From contig JAISZR010000004.1 in assembly GCA_031284525.1 (NCBI GenBank), positions 248,001 through 312,000 of the forward strand: a stretch of DNA of 64,000 bases. Reading direction: 5' to 3'. Below the pieces are notes generated by a model. The model saw nothing but the letters and a program-made list of their open reading frames with translations, was not told the origin of the DNA and ran no database searches. This stretch comes from Oscillospiraceae bacterium (GTDB taxonomy: Bacteria > Bacillota > Clostridia > Oscillospirales > Ruminococcaceae). This document shows positions 25,208 to 35,331 of the stretch, one piece after another; the first letter of the stretch is position 1; every line of letters begins with the position of its first letter. A program made the translations under genes and the position numbers.

Positions 25208-26464
25208 TCAGGATATGTTAATATATATTTCGTAATTACCTGCAACCCAGACATTAGGAACGCCCGGAACGTCTATGCTGACTGGAACTTGCTTTCTGCC
25301 GGAGGCATTCGCGGGCAGATCCTGAAGGTCAGCAACAACAGACAAATTACTTCCTTGCAATTTCTTAAGGCTTCGCTGTGGCCCGACGAGATTGATATCA
25401 GAAACTCGCTTTGTCCACAATGTGACTTTTTTATTTGCAGGTGTATTCACAAGCTTTATATTTCCAGATGAAACAATCTTTGTTTTGATGTTATCAGCCA
25501 CCATTTTTACGCTAATTTCCGGGATTTCATTTACATTCAAAATTCCAGCTTTAAGAACCGTTCCCATGTCAAATGTGGTTATATTTTTGTCTGGTGTCAA
25601 AGTGCTAACGTCAATGTTGCCCAGAAAAATTTCGGTAATGGCATCATATTTTTTCGGGTCGCAACCGATTTCTATTGTCTTTTGGGAAAGTTCGAACTTT
25701 ATGAGAGTTTTGTCAAAACTTTGAGGGTGATTAATGAGTTCATACCTAAGAGGGACTTCCTTGATCTTAAATACCGGGACCGTAACCTCCATGGATTTGG
25801 GGAGTCTATAGATGTCATTATCATCTTCAATTTTAATTTCTGTCCTATCCTCTTTCAGGAACGTTATTTCCCCCTCTAAGAAACTGGTTTCTTTTAGCTT
25901 GTTTTCCGGAAGCACAATTTTGCAAGAGCTAATGCTGCCAAGTTCCATCTCAGGGACAACTACGGTAATATTTTCTTGCTTTGGTTGCGGGGAACCTAAC
26001 AAATATCCTTTGGGGACCTCTAACTTTTCGGTATCAACTTCTACCTTTAGCACTTTTGTGATTAGTTTATCGAATTTAACACTTATTTCCTTTGGCGAAA
26101 TTGAAACTATCTCTATGTCTTTTTTCAAGGAGTCGGCGTGAAGCTCCAAGTTGCATTCCCCGGCAGCGACAACCTTAGAAAGATCAGCATAAACCTTTAG
26201 ATCTTTGCTTTTGTCCAGTGTTCCAAGAATTTGTCGGCTTCCTTTCATTTTAACGTTTGCCGTATACTCGCGTTTAACCGGCCTCAATTCCTTTGTTTCA
26301 GCCGTGTTTTCCGTGTCTATATTAAAAAGCACGCTGAAATCGCGAACTGTTTCGGTGTTAAGTCTTGAAGCAACAAAAAACCACAGAAAAAATGCGGCCA
26401 ACAACGCGAAAACTCTTCCAAACCACTTGTTGTTAAAGATCGACTTAACAGTTTTTTTTGCCAA
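25208..26464 (-). CDS. YbbR-domain protein, CdaA partner
   Basis: A 418-residue membrane-anchored extracellular protein. An N-terminal anchor (~17-33, VFALLAAFFLWFFVASR) is followed by four YbbR-type beta domains of ~85-90 residues, recognisable by repeated Y.V.MKGS-like and V.DLS/V.VDTEKL-like strands and proline-rich loops. YbbR (CdaR) binds the diadenylate cyclase CdaA and modulates c-di-AMP synthesis. It sits 50 bases downstream of cdaA, the conserved arrangement, although glmM, the usual third gene, is not here. TTG start with GGGGTGT about 7 bases upstream. Confidence 0.9.
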   Translation of the reverse strand: MAKKTVKSIFNNKWFGRVFALLAAFFLWFFVASRLNTETVRDFSVLFNIDTENTAETKELRPVKREYTANVKMKGSRQILGTLDKSKDLKVYADLSKVVAAGECNLELHADSLKKDIEIVSISPKEISVKFDKLITKVLKVEVDTEKLEVPKGYLLGSPQPKQENITVVVPEMELGSISSCKIVLPENKLKETSFLEGEITFLKEDRTEIKIEDDNDIYRLPKSMEVTVPVFKIKEVPLRYELINHPQSFDKTLIKFELSQKTIEIGCDPKKYDAITEIFLGNIDVSTLTPDKNITTFDMGTVLKAGILNVNEIPEISVKMVADNIKTKIVSSGNIKLVNTPANKKVTLWTKRVSDINLVGPQRSLKKLQGSNLSVVADLQDLPANASGRKQVPVSIDVPGVPNVWVAGNYEIYINIS

Positions 26465-26514
26465 AATCTACACCCCAATTCTTAAAAGGCAGTGTCAAAT
26501 CCAAAATGCTCAGT

Positions 26515-27414
26515 TCATAGCTTTAAGGTGTCCTCAACATTTTTCTTTTTGAGGTTCCGAATTTTGAAATTTTTAAATGGGCTCCAGAGGCTTTCACGTT
26601 GATCTTCATTTGTGGGAAGTAATTCACTTTCCAAGAGGTTTCGCAGCTGTTCTTTAGATTTTATTGATTTCAACTCGCCTTTGTGGGCAACCGAAATAGC
26701 GCCACGCTCTTCAGAAACAATCAAGGCTAGGGCATCCGAATTTTCGCTAACTCCAATTCCTGCACGGTGCCTAGTCCCGTATTTCTTGTTTAGGCTTCGT
26801 TTTTGAGTTAGAGGCAAGATGCACCCTGCTGCGCGGATTTTATCACCGTCTATTATCGCTGCGCCATCGTGCAGTGGAGTGTTTACAAAAAATATGTTGA
26901 GGAACAACTCACTCGTGATTTTTGCATCCAAAATAACTCCAGTCTGCTCGATATCGTCTAGGGAATCGTCTTTTTTAATAACTATGAGGGCCCCAGTTTT
27001 GTTTTTCGAGAGGTTATCGCAGGTGCTGCAGAGAGTTTTTATTGTTTCAAGTGTTTGAGCGCTTTCAAGTGCGCTTCCATTCAAAAAAAACGATTTGTTG
27101 ATGCTTGTTCTTCCGAATCGTTCGAAAATGCGTCTCAGTTCTGGCTGAAATACCACGACGATTACTATCAATCCAACAGTTGAAAGTTTTTCGAGTATAT
27201 AGGGGATTGTGATCATGTTGGCAATCTTTGAAACTAAATAAACCAAATACGCGATGCCTAGAATCATGACGCCTTTGAATAGGCGCTGTGCTCTTATCTC
27301 ATGCAGCACTCTTAGTCCCCAATATACAAAGCCTGCAACTATTAAAATATCAAACGCATCAAACAGACCAAACGTTTTAAGAACGCCCATTGTAGATTCC
27401 AAAATTCGCACCAA
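26515..27414 (-). CDS. cdaA: Diadenylate cyclase CdaA (c-di-AMP synthase)
   Basis: A 299-residue membrane enzyme making c-di-AMP from two ATP. Three N-terminal membrane helices (~18-90) precede the DAC domain (~100-265). The catalytic DGA motif is in PLHDGAAIIDGD and the RHR motif in YGTRHRAGIG, both intact. The C-terminal ~40 residues are basic. c-di-AMP controls osmotic balance and cell-wall homeostasis, fitting the neighbouring uppP. TTG at 27414 follows GAGGAG by about 6 bases; the next codon, GTG, could also start. Confidence 0.95.
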   Translation of the reverse strand: MVRILESTMGVLKTFGLFDAFDILIVAGFVYWGLRVLHEIRAQRLFKGVMILGIAYLVYLVSKIANMITIPYILEKLSTVGLIVIVVVFQPELRRIFERFGRTSINKSFFLNGSALESAQTLETIKTLCSTCDNLSKNKTGALIVIKKDDSLDDIEQTGVILDAKITSELFLNIFFVNTPLHDGAAIIDGDKIRAAGCILPLTQKRSLNKKYGTRHRAGIGVSENSDALALIVSEERGAISVAHKGELKSIKSKEQLRNLLESELLPTNEDQRESLWSPFKNFKIRNLKKKNVEDTLKL

Positions 27415-27448
27415 GGCAACTCCTCTCCGGCTTTTTTAAAACTTTAGT

Positions 27449-28294
27449 TCAAAGAATATTCAAATGTTCGAGTGTGCCGATCGCAATGGCAAATGTTCCA
27501 ACAAACGCGGTGTAGTAGGCAAATAGACGGAACTTGTTCTTTCTTATTGCCTTTTCGAGTATATTTACACAAATACAGCCCACAATTACAGAAATTAATA
27601 CTGCAACTGGGAGCAACCACCAGTCACCACGACCAATTTGACTTGTGCTCTCGCTGACATTTACTAATTCTGCCGCCAAAATCGTTGGGATGCTCAAGAG
27701 AAAGGAGTACATAATGCAATATTTAATCGATAGTCCTAAGACGAGGCCAACTGCAATTGTAATTCCAGACCTTGAAATGCCGGGCAACGGAGCAATAAGG
27801 GCTTGGGCAAGACCAATCAAAAGTGCGTCTGCATACCTCATTTCTGCTGCGCTTTTACTGCCCTGTATCTTTTTCCCCGAGAACCATACAATCGTTGCGG
27901 TGAATAAGAAAAAAACGCCTAATAACACTATGTTGCTCAAATTCATTACTTGCTTATATTGTTTTCTGAAGATGAAAGTTATGAGTAGTGGAGCTGAGGA
28001 AGTTGCGAGTAAAGTGAGTAACTTCCTGTGATACGAGTTGGTGTACCTTCGTTTGACAAGATCTGAAATAAGGTGAACTGTTTCACTCGCCAGCTTGAGA
28101 ATAACTTTCCAATATGTTAGTAAAATTGTCACGAGGGTGCCCATGTGCAGCGTAACGTAAAGGAAGACGCTGTCGCCGACAAATCCCTTCTGGAAATGTT
28201 GAATTAGTAATAAGTGACCGGAACTGGAAATGGGCAGAAATTCGGTTAATCCTTGAACAATTGCACATAAGAATATAACGAAAATTTCCCCCAC
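27449..28294 (-). CDS. uppP: Undecaprenyl-diphosphatase
   Basis: A 281-residue BacA/UppP membrane phosphatase recycling undecaprenyl pyrophosphate for peptidoglycan synthesis; it also gives bacitracin tolerance. Both signature motifs are intact: QGLTEFLPISSSGHLLL near the N-terminus and LPGISRSGITIAVG near residue ~165. About eight membrane segments are visible. I chose GTG at 28294 because GGAAGGGGAG lies 6 bases upstream and the conserved sequence starts there; the frame runs 30 codons further to 28384. It is the first gene of the seven-gene run. Confidence 0.93.
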   Translation of the reverse strand: MGEIFVIFLCAIVQGLTEFLPISSSGHLLLIQHFQKGFVGDSVFLYVTLHMGTLVTILLTYWKVILKLASETVHLISDLVKRRYTNSYHRKLLTLLATSSAPLLITFIFRKQYKQVMNLSNIVLLGVFFLFTATIVWFSGKKIQGSKSAAEMRYADALLIGLAQALIAPLPGISRSGITIAVGLVLGLSIKYCIMYSFLLSIPTILAAELVNVSESTSQIGRGDWWLLPVAVLISVIVGCICVNILEKAIRKNKFRLFAYYTAFVGTFAIAIGTLEHLNIL

Positions 28295-28374
28295 GTTTTT
28301 CTCCCCTTCCCATCCCAGTAAATCTGTTGTTTCTTCAAGAACCTCCCTAAGCATGGAGGACACAAACCCCAACC

Positions 28375-28403
28375 ATTTTAGCACTTTCGGGGGTTTTTGA
28401 CAA
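28375..28403 (-). promoter_or_regulatory. Promoter of the uppP-cdaA-ybbR-gpmI-glyS-ogt run
   Basis: On the - strand: TTGTCA, 17-base spacer, TAAAAT, with TG one base before the -10 (extended -10). Transcription would begin near 28368, leaving a ~74-base leader before uppP. Confidence 0.7.
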
Positions 28404-28774
28404 ACGATTTTTTCTCAGGAAATCAGGAATATGCAAAGATATAACTGTGGAATTACAATTTATACGCTATTTTGGGGAAAATCCGAAGGCGGTTAATTTC
28501 ATACAAGATGTTGTTACTAACTTCATTCTTTGCTTCTGTGCATTTTTGAATTTGCAGGGAAAACGCTGCGGGGACGGGACGGCGACAGGAAGGTGCAATG
28601 TTCCCCTTTGGCTTGCTTTTGGGGATGCTAACCTGACTCAAATTTTAGCGTGCCGGAACGTAGGGAAGACCCCCTTTGGATTTTGTTGGCGGGATATGGG
28701 AACTCTTTATTCACAAAAAATTTACAAAATTTCAGGTAATTTTCGGAACAACGGTGATGCTGGTAGATGGACTG
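28404..28774. other. Intergenic region between divergent uppP and pyr operons
   Basis: About 370 bases with no convincing gene, riboswitch or PyrR-type attenuator. A 111-codon GTG frame (28447-28782) lacks a ribosome site and runs into the pyr promoter. Confidence 0.6.
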
Positions 28775-28783
28775 TGGTATAAT
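28775..28783 (+). promoter_or_regulatory. Extended -10 promoter of the pyr operon
   Basis: TGGTATAAT is an exact TGnTATAAT extended -10. No good -35 is visible, as allowed in this class. The predicted start near 28790 gives a ~50-base leader to pyrB, too short for a terminator/antiterminator attenuator. Confidence 0.6.
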
Positions 28784-28838
28784 TACAGCGGGTGCAGGGT
28801 GTGCGTATCTTGTTGGTGTGCAATGATAGGGGGTTTCT

Positions 28839-29717
28839 GTGGGTAAAAATTTACTTAGGTTAAAGGATCTTCCGCTTGCGGGAATTGAAGGTATATTGGA
28901 CCAAGCTCAAAGGTTTTGTGATGGTGAGAAATGTCAAGAGTTTGCTGGCAAAATAGTCTGCAACCTTTTTTTTGAACCGTCTACTCGCACTTTATACAGC
29001 TTCCAGGTGGCCCAGCAAAATTTAGGTCTTAAAGTGATTTCTTTTAATCCGGAGAGTTCTTCATTACAGAAAGCGGAATCTTTTTATGATACGGTGAAGA
29101 CTTTTGACAGTTTTGGGATAGATCTTTTGGTAATACGACACCGCCGAAATGAGTACTATAATGAGTTCATTAGCAAGTTGGGGACCCCTGTTCTAAATGG
29201 TGGCGATGGCACAGGGCAGCACCCGACCCAGTCGCTCGTGGACATGTTAACCATAAGGCAGGAGTTCGGTCACTTAGATGGCCTTTCGATCGCCATAATA
29301 GGGGATGTTGCGCACTCCCGGGTGGCACACACTAATTTTGAAGTAATGGAGCGGTTTGGGATGCGGGTGTATACAAGTGGTCCCCCAGAATATGTAGAAA
29401 AAGGCATGAATCCCATCCCGTTCAAGCAAGCTCTAACCGAGTGTGACGTCATCATGGCGTTGCGCATCCAACGTGAACGGCATGAGACGAATTTTAGTAT
29501 GAGTGCGGAGGAATACCATCGGACATATGGATTAACCGCTCAAAACGTGACTTTAATGAAAAAGAATGCCATCATTATGCATCCGGCACCTGTGAACAGA
29601 AATGTGGAAATTGCCGATGAACTGGTGGAATCTCCAAGGTCAAGGATATTCAAACAGATGCAAAATGGTGTCTTCGTCCGCATGGCAGTCATAAAGTACG
29701 CTTTGGGAGAAGATTAG
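28839..29717 (+). CDS. pyrB: Aspartate carbamoyltransferase catalytic chain
   Basis: A 292-residue enzyme joining carbamoyl phosphate and aspartate, the committed step of pyrimidine synthesis. The carbamoyl-phosphate loop reads FFEPSTRTLYSF, where many relatives have STRTR or STRTH. HPTQSLVDMLTI, LAIIGDVAHSRVAHTN-like and MHPAPVNRNVEI blocks are present. No pyrI regulatory chain follows, consistent with an unregulated Gram-positive trimer. GTG has AGGGGG 5 bases upstream. The stop overlaps the pyrC start by one base. Confidence 0.95.
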   Translation: MGKNLLRLKDLPLAGIEGILDQAQRFCDGEKCQEFAGKIVCNLFFEPSTRTLYSFQVAQQNLGLKVISFNPESSSLQKAESFYDTVKTFDSFGIDLLVIRHRRNEYYNEFISKLGTPVLNGGDGTGQHPTQSLVDMLTIRQEFGHLDGLSIAIIGDVAHSRVAHTNFEVMERFGMRVYTSGPPEYVEKGMNPIPFKQALTECDVIMALRIQRERHETNFSMSAEEYHRTYGLTAQNVTLMKKNAIIMHPAPVNRNVEIADELVESPRSRIFKQMQNGVFVRMAVIKYALGED

Positions 29718-30964
29718 TGGAACTTTTGGTTAAAAATGGGCTCCTTTACATAGGGAATGGCTTTATAAAAAAGGATTTGCTCTGCCGTGACAATTTGATT
29801 GCGGAGATAAGTGAAAATATTTTGAGAGAGAATTATATAGATGCCGAAAACTTGGTACTTTCTCCGGGTTTTGTTGATCTTCACACGCACCTCAGGGAGC
29901 CGGGGTTTCCTTATAAGGAAACTATCTCCACCGGCACAGCGGCAGCTATAGCTGGAGGCTTTACCACTGTCTGCTCCATGCCGAATCTAAATCCGGTGCC
30001 TGATTCGGCGGAGAATTTGGCGGAGCAACAAAGGATAATAGATAAAGATGCACATTGCCAAGTGTTGCCTTTCATGTCTATAACTGAGGGGAGAAATGGT
30101 GTGCATGTGACTTCCCCTGCTGCCGGTTGTGTCGGCGTTTCCGATGACGGGTGTGGGGTGCAGAGCGAAGAAGTTATGGCCAGAGCGATGAAACAGGCTG
30201 CAGCCAGAGGCATCTTGATAAGTGCCCATTGTGAAGACGAATCTTTGGTTCGTGAAGGCGGCCTTGTGCACGACGGAGTCCTAGCGCAAAATGGTCTGGT
30301 GGGCATAAATAGTGAGTCGGAATATCTCCAATTACAAAGAGATCTGAGACTTGTTGAAAAATACCGGTGTCGATACCACGTTTGCCACGTCTCTACCAAG
30401 GAAGCGGTGGAGGTGATAAAAAAAGCGAAGGCCAGCGGACTGCCGGTCAGTTGTGAGGTTACGCCACACCATGCGTTGCTTTGTGAAGATGATGTGGTGC
30501 GCGATGATGGGTGTTTTAAAATGGCTCCGCCACTGCGCTCCTTTGAGGACAAAAAAGCCCTGATAGGTGCCCTTTTGGATGGCACAGCGGATGCAATAGC
30601 TACTGATCATGCGCCACATGCTGCTTTTGAAAAAAACAGAGGATTAAAAGGTAGCGCCATGGGTGTTGTGGGTTTGGAGTGCGCGTTTGCCGCGCTTTAC
30701 ACAGATCTTGTGAAGACTGATATTATGCCGTTTAAACGGCTTCTCTTTTTGTTGACGTTTGGCCCTAGCAATGTGATAAAGCTGCCTTGCGGACTTGAAG
30801 TTGGTAACAAAGCCAACATGACTTTGGTTGACCCGAATGCGGCTTGGACCGTGGATAGCAGCAAGTTTTTTTCTAAGGGACGTTCCACCCCTTTTGACAA
30901 AAAGAAAGTTGTTGGCAAAGTTGTTTCCACAATTTTTGAGGGACGGGAAGTCTACCACGTTTGA
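29717..30964 (+). CDS. pyrC: Dihydroorotase, type I
   Basis: A 415-residue zinc amidohydrolase that cyclises carbamoyl aspartate to dihydroorotate. The metal-binding HTH of VDLHTHLREPG, the ISAHCED and CHVSTKEAVEVI histidines, and the catalytic ATDHAPHA block are intact. The type I (Bacillus-like) form matches the operon order. The GTG start shares one base with the pyrB stop (TAGTG). Confidence 0.95.
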   Translation: MELLVKNGLLYIGNGFIKKDLLCRDNLIAEISENILRENYIDAENLVLSPGFVDLHTHLREPGFPYKETISTGTAAAIAGGFTTVCSMPNLNPVPDSAENLAEQQRIIDKDAHCQVLPFMSITEGRNGVHVTSPAAGCVGVSDDGCGVQSEEVMARAMKQAAARGILISAHCEDESLVREGGLVHDGVLAQNGLVGINSESEYLQLQRDLRLVEKYRCRYHVCHVSTKEAVEVIKKAKASGLPVSCEVTPHHALLCEDDVVRDDGCFKMAPPLRSFEDKKALIGALLDGTADAIATDHAPHAAFEKNRGLKGSAMGVVGLECAFAALYTDLVKTDIMPFKRLLFLLTFGPSNVIKLPCGLEVGNKANMTLVDPNAAWTVDSSKFFSKGRSTPFDKKKVVGKVVSTIFEGREVYHV

Positions 30965-30985
30965 AAAGCTGAAAAGGAGGTCTTT

Positions 30986-32128
30986 GTGAAGGATAGGAAA
31001 CTGATTTTTGAAAGTGGGGAAAGCTTTTTGGGCACAGGTTTCGGCGCCAATGTGGATACTGTGCAGGAGGTGGTATTTAACACCTCGATGGTGGGGTATC
31101 AGGAGATATTTTCTGACCCCTCATATTATGGGCAAATGATCTGCATGACCTACCCTTTGGTTGGAAACTACGGACTTACCGACGACGACTATGAGACAAA
31201 AAAACCAAGAATTGGTGGGTTTATTGTGCGTGAATATAACGATAGACCCTCGAATTATCGTTATACTAAAACGCTTAGTGATGATTTGAAGGAGCACAAT
31301 ATCCCAGGGATATCAGGGGTAGATACTAGGCAAATCACCCGTATGATAAGGGATCGTGGCAGTGTTCGCGCCCTTTTAACAGACCCTGGCACCACTTTGC
31401 AGCGTGGCCTTGAGATAATAAAAGAGTCACCTATAATTCACGATCATGTGAAACAAGTCTCTTGTTCTAGGTTGTGGTATAGTCGTACTTCAAATTTCAG
31501 ATATAGTGTTGTTATTATCGATTGCGGTGTTAAGCATAATATCGTACGTTCTTTGATCAAAAGAAAGTGCAACGTCATAATAGTGCCTTATGATACCTCT
31601 TCTGATGAGATACTTGGGTTGAGACCGGATGGGGTGCTCCTTTCAAACGGGCCCGGTGATCCGGAGGATAACGATGGAGTAATAAAAGTAATAAAAAAAC
31701 TCCAGGGCACTTTGCCTATTTTCGGGATATGTTTGGGACATCAACTCATTGCTTTAGCGAATGGTGCCAAGACTTTTAAGATGAAATTTGGCCATCGTGG
31801 CGGTAATCACCCGGTGAGAGAATTAAGAACAAACAAAGTCGAGATGACTTCTCAAAATCATTCCTACGCAGTGGATATGGATAGCTTAAAAAATACCAGG
31901 CTTGAGTTGACGCACATAAATCTTTTGGATAATACTGCCGAGGGGATTGAGGTAAATGAGGATAATATATTTTCGGTGCAATATCATCCAGAAAGTTCGC
32001 CTGGCCCTCAAGATAGTGCCTATCTATTCGATAGGTTTGTTAGCAGGATTGGAGAATATAAGGCGAAATGTGAATTGAGTGGAGGGCAAATTACATGCCA
32101 AAACGTACGGACATTCACAAAATCTTAA
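30986..32128 (+). CDS. carA: Carbamoyl-phosphate synthase small (glutaminase) subunit
   Basis: A 380-residue glutamine amidotransferase that feeds ammonia to CarB. The N-terminal CarA domain includes FNTSMVGYQEIFSDPSY and ISGVDTRQITRMIRDRG. The class I triad is Cys in FGICLGHQLIAL and His/Glu in QYHPESSPGP. GTG follows AAAAGGAGG at good distance. The 3' end extends 34 bases into carB, longer than the usual few-base overlap and probably giving translational coupling. Confidence 0.95.
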   Translation: MKDRKLIFESGESFLGTGFGANVDTVQEVVFNTSMVGYQEIFSDPSYYGQMICMTYPLVGNYGLTDDDYETKKPRIGGFIVREYNDRPSNYRYTKTLSDDLKEHNIPGISGVDTRQITRMIRDRGSVRALLTDPGTTLQRGLEIIKESPIIHDHVKQVSCSRLWYSRTSNFRYSVVIIDCGVKHNIVRSLIKRKCNVIIVPYDTSSDEILGLRPDGVLLSNGPGDPEDNDGVIKVIKKLQGTLPIFGICLGHQLIALANGAKTFKMKFGHRGGNHPVRELRTNKVEMTSQNHSYAVDMDSLKNTRLELTHINLLDNTAEGIEVNEDNIFSVQYHPESSPGPQDSAYLFDRFVSRIGEYKAKCELSGGQITCQNVRTFTKS

Positions 32129-35100
32129 TCATAGGTTCTGGACCGATTGTTATAGGGCAGGCTGCCGAGTTTGATTATTCCGGAACGCAGGCTTGTCTCG
32201 CTTTGCGGGAGCAGGGGTATTTTGTTATCTTAGTTAACTCTAACCCTGCTACCATAATGACTGATGTGCATATGGCTGACAAGGTTTATATGGAGCCGCT
32301 TACTTTGGAGTATGTGGCTAGGATAATAAGGAAAGAGCGGCCGGATGCTCTTTTGCCGACTTTGGGGGGGCAGACTGGCCTGAATATTGCGGTACAGCTT
32401 GCTAAAAAGGGCATCTTGAGCGAATGCAGGTGTGAGTTGCTGGGGACTAGCGTGGAATCTATCGAACAGGCAGAAGACCGGGAAAAGTTCAAGGCTTTGT
32501 GCCAACGGATAAATGAGCCCTGCATAGAATCTGGGGCTGTAAATGATGTCCAAAGCGCTTTGGAGATTGCAGAAAAAATCGGATTCCCGGTGATTTTAAG
32601 GCCGGCATTCACTTTGGGCGGTTCCGGCGGCGGTTTTGCGCACACACCTGACGAATTAAAAAAATTGGCGGAGTTGGCACTGCGTATATCGCCGGTTTCG
32701 CAGGTTTTGGTTGAGAGATCTATAAAAGGCTACAAAGAGATTGAATACGAAGTGATGCACGACAAAAACGGGACTGCTATAACCGTTTGCAACATGGAAA
32801 ATCTTGACCCGGTGGGGATTCATACAGGTGATTCGATTGTGGTGTGTCCTTCGCAGACGCTCACAAACAAGGAGTATCACATGCTTCGTGATTCTGCCTT
32901 GCATATCGTTCGCGAACTCGGGATTGAGGGTGGATGCAATGTGCAGTTTGCGTTGGATCCCTTCTCATCCGAATATTTTATAATAGAGGTGAATCCGCGT
33001 GTTTCGCGCTCTTCGGCTTTGGCTTCAAAAGCCAGCGGATATCCCATAGCTAGAGTTTCAGCGCTTATTTCTGTGGGTATGTGCTTGGATGAGATTCGAA
33101 TAGCCAATACGCCCGCAAGTTTTGAGCCCACTTTGGATTATGTGGTGACAAAAATTCCTCGTTTCCCATTCGATAAGTTCGATCAAGTGCCGCGGGAACT
33201 GACCACGCAAATGAAATCTACTGGTGAAGTCATGGCTATTGGTAGGAACATGGAAGAGAGTTTGCTTAAGGCCATCCGCAGCTTGGAACTTGGGATAAGT
33301 CACTTGTGGTTGCGTAAATTTGATACCTATGAGACTAACGAGTTACTTTCGATTTTGAGGGCGCCAACTGATGAATGTATATATGCCATTGCGGAATTGT
33401 TGCGCCGTGATGTGGACCCCATTCTTATCTGCAACCTTACCAAGATTGACCTTTTTTTTGTTGCCAAGATGGAAAATATAGTGAGGTTAGAAAGAGAGCT
33501 TAAGGAACAGCCTGGGAATATTGATTGCTTGCGTAAGGTAAAAACTTTCGGATTTTCAGACGATTATATTGCTTATCTGTGGGGGAAAACTCCGGAAGAG
33601 ATGTTCCGTTTGCGGCAAGAAAATGGGATTGTTCCAGTTTATAAAATGATTGATACTTGTGCCAGCGAGTTTGATTCGTACGTGGCCTATTTTTATTCCA
33701 CTTATGAAAGTGAAAATGAATCGAAAGTGACGGCAAACAAAAGGAAAATAATCGTGCTAGGCTCGGGGCCTGTGCGTGTGGGTCAGGGTATAGAATTTGA
33801 TTATTCCACTGTCCACGCGATTTGGGCCATCCAAGAGGCGGGCTTTGAAGCAATAATTATAAACAACAATCCGGGGACGGTATCGACTGATTATTCCATC
33901 TCTGACAAACTTTATTTTGAACCCCTTTGTGTGGAAGATATAATGAATATAATAAGCTTGGAAAAGCCGGATGGTGTGATAGTTTCTTTGGGCGGGCAAA
34001 CAGCGATAAATCTGGCGGAGAAAATAGAGAAGATGGGTGCTTCGATAATTGGAACCAGCATAGATGCTATAAAAAATGCCGAAAATCGCGGAAGTTTTGA
34101 GAAATGCTTGAAAAAACTGGGAATCCCGCACCCTGAGGGGAAGTTGGTCACAACTTTGCAGGATGGGAAAAGGGCAGCTGGTGAGCTTGGATATCCGGTG
34201 CTGGTAAGGCCTTCTTTTGTGCTGGGCGGCAGAGCGATGAGGATTATCCACAGCGATTCCGAGCTTTGCCAATATTTTAATGATGCTGTTTTGGCAAATG
34301 AAGGTTGTCCGGTTTGGGTGGATAGGTATATCTCTGGCAAAGAGTTGGATGTTGACGCCGTTTGTGACGGTAAAGATGTATTTATTCCCGGCATAATGGA
34401 ACACGTGGAGCGTACTGGCGTGCATTCGGGAGATTCTATAAGTATATACCCCACTTTTTCAATTAAGCCTAAAGTGAAAGAAGCTGTGATAGATTACACT
34501 ATAAGGCTGGGGGTGGGGATAGGGATAGTCGGACCTTTCAATGTGCAGTTTATTGTGGATGGAAATGATCAAGTTTTTGTTATAGAAGTCAATCCCAGAT
34601 CTAGCCGTACTATACCATTCATTTCAAAATCCACCGGCATAAATCTTGCAAATGTGGCAACGAAGGTTCAAATGGGACAATCTTTGAAAGATCAAGGGCT
34701 CGGTACGTATATGGCTGCAGAAAAAAAGCGTTGGTATGTGAAGACGCCAGTCTTTTCTTTTGCTAAGATCCTAGGTGCAGATGCTTGTTTATCCCCCGAA
34801 ATGAAATCCACAGGGGAGGCTATAGGGTATGATGATACGCTTAACAAAGCTCTATATAAAGCGCTTAAAGCTTCTGGCCTACGAGTGAAAAATTATGGGA
34901 CGGTTTTTGTGACCGTGGCGGATAGCGATAAATCCCGTGCGCTACCCCTTGTCCGCAAGTTTTACGACTTAGGGTTCAACATAGAAGCAACAAAAGGTAC
35001 TTCAGATTTTTTGAAGAAAAACGGGATAAAAACGCGTGCCAAGAAAAAAATAAGCGAAGGTAACAGCGAGATATTAGATTCCCTGCGGCAAGGTTACATA

Positions 35101-35331
35101 GCTTATGTTGTAAACACTCTCAGTTTAGACGAAATGGGAAGACGCGACGGCTTTATGATACGGCGGCAGGCTGTGGAGAGCAATGTGAATATATTTACTT
35201 CTTTGGATACCGTGGCGGTACTCCTAGATGTGCTCAGTGATATTACTCTCGGTGTTTCCACCGTGAACAGTGAGGTTTTGCATGAAAAAGCAAGCATTTT
35301 ACGAGATCAAGAGGAACCAACCCCTAGCTAG
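32095..35331 (+). CDS. carB: Carbamoyl-phosphate synthase large subunit
   Basis: A 1078-residue synthase with duplicated ATP-grasp halves. It begins TDIHKILIIGSGPIVIGQAA; the second half starts near residue ~550 with KIIVLGSGPVRVGQGIEFDY. Each half has a full ATP-grasp set, such as EVNPRVSRSSALASKA and EVNPRSSRTIPFISKS. The C-terminal allosteric MGS-like domain (~935-1078) contains the KGTSDFL segment. ATG at 32095 has GGAGGG 8 bases upstream inside carA. The 3' end overlaps pyrK by 50 bases. Confidence 0.96.
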   Translation: MPKRTDIHKILIIGSGPIVIGQAAEFDYSGTQACLALREQGYFVILVNSNPATIMTDVHMADKVYMEPLTLEYVARIIRKERPDALLPTLGGQTGLNIAVQLAKKGILSECRCELLGTSVESIEQAEDREKFKALCQRINEPCIESGAVNDVQSALEIAEKIGFPVILRPAFTLGGSGGGFAHTPDELKKLAELALRISPVSQVLVERSIKGYKEIEYEVMHDKNGTAITVCNMENLDPVGIHTGDSIVVCPSQTLTNKEYHMLRDSALHIVRELGIEGGCNVQFALDPFSSEYFIIEVNPRVSRSSALASKASGYPIARVSALISVGMCLDEIRIANTPASFEPTLDYVVTKIPRFPFDKFDQVPRELTTQMKSTGEVMAIGRNMEESLLKAIRSLELGISHLWLRKFDTYETNELLSILRAPTDECIYAIAELLRRDVDPILICNLTKIDLFFVAKMENIVRLERELKEQPGNIDCLRKVKTFGFSDDYIAYLWGKTPEEMFRLRQENGIVPVYKMIDTCASEFDSYVAYFYSTYESENESKVTANKRKIIVLGSGPVRVGQGIEFDYSTVHAIWAIQEAGFEAIIINNNPGTVSTDYSISDKLYFEPLCVEDIMNIISLEKPDGVIVSLGGQTAINLAEKIEKMGASIIGTSIDAIKNAENRGSFEKCLKKLGIPHPEGKLVTTLQDGKRAAGELGYPVLVRPSFVLGGRAMRIIHSDSELCQYFNDAVLANEGCPVWVDRYISGKELDVDAVCDGKDVFIPGIMEHVERTGVHSGDSISIYPTFSIKPKVKEAVIDYTIRLGVGIGIVGPFNVQFIVDGNDQVFVIEVNPRSSRTIPFISKSTGINLANVATKVQMGQSLKDQGLGTYMAAEKKRWYVKTPVFSFAKILGADACLSPEMKSTGEAIGYDDTLNKALYKALKASGLRVKNYGTVFVTVADSDKSRALPLVRKFYDLGFNIEATKGTSDFLKKNGIKTRAKKKISEGNSEILDSLRQGYIAYVVNTLSLDEMGRRDGFMIRRQAVESNVNIFTSLDTVAVLLDVLSDITLGVSTVNSEVLHEKASILRDQEEPTPS

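Noticed and set aside
28447..28782. 111-codon + frame between uppP and pyrB
   Set aside because: No ribosome site, composition unlike a protein, and it runs through the pyr -10 region.
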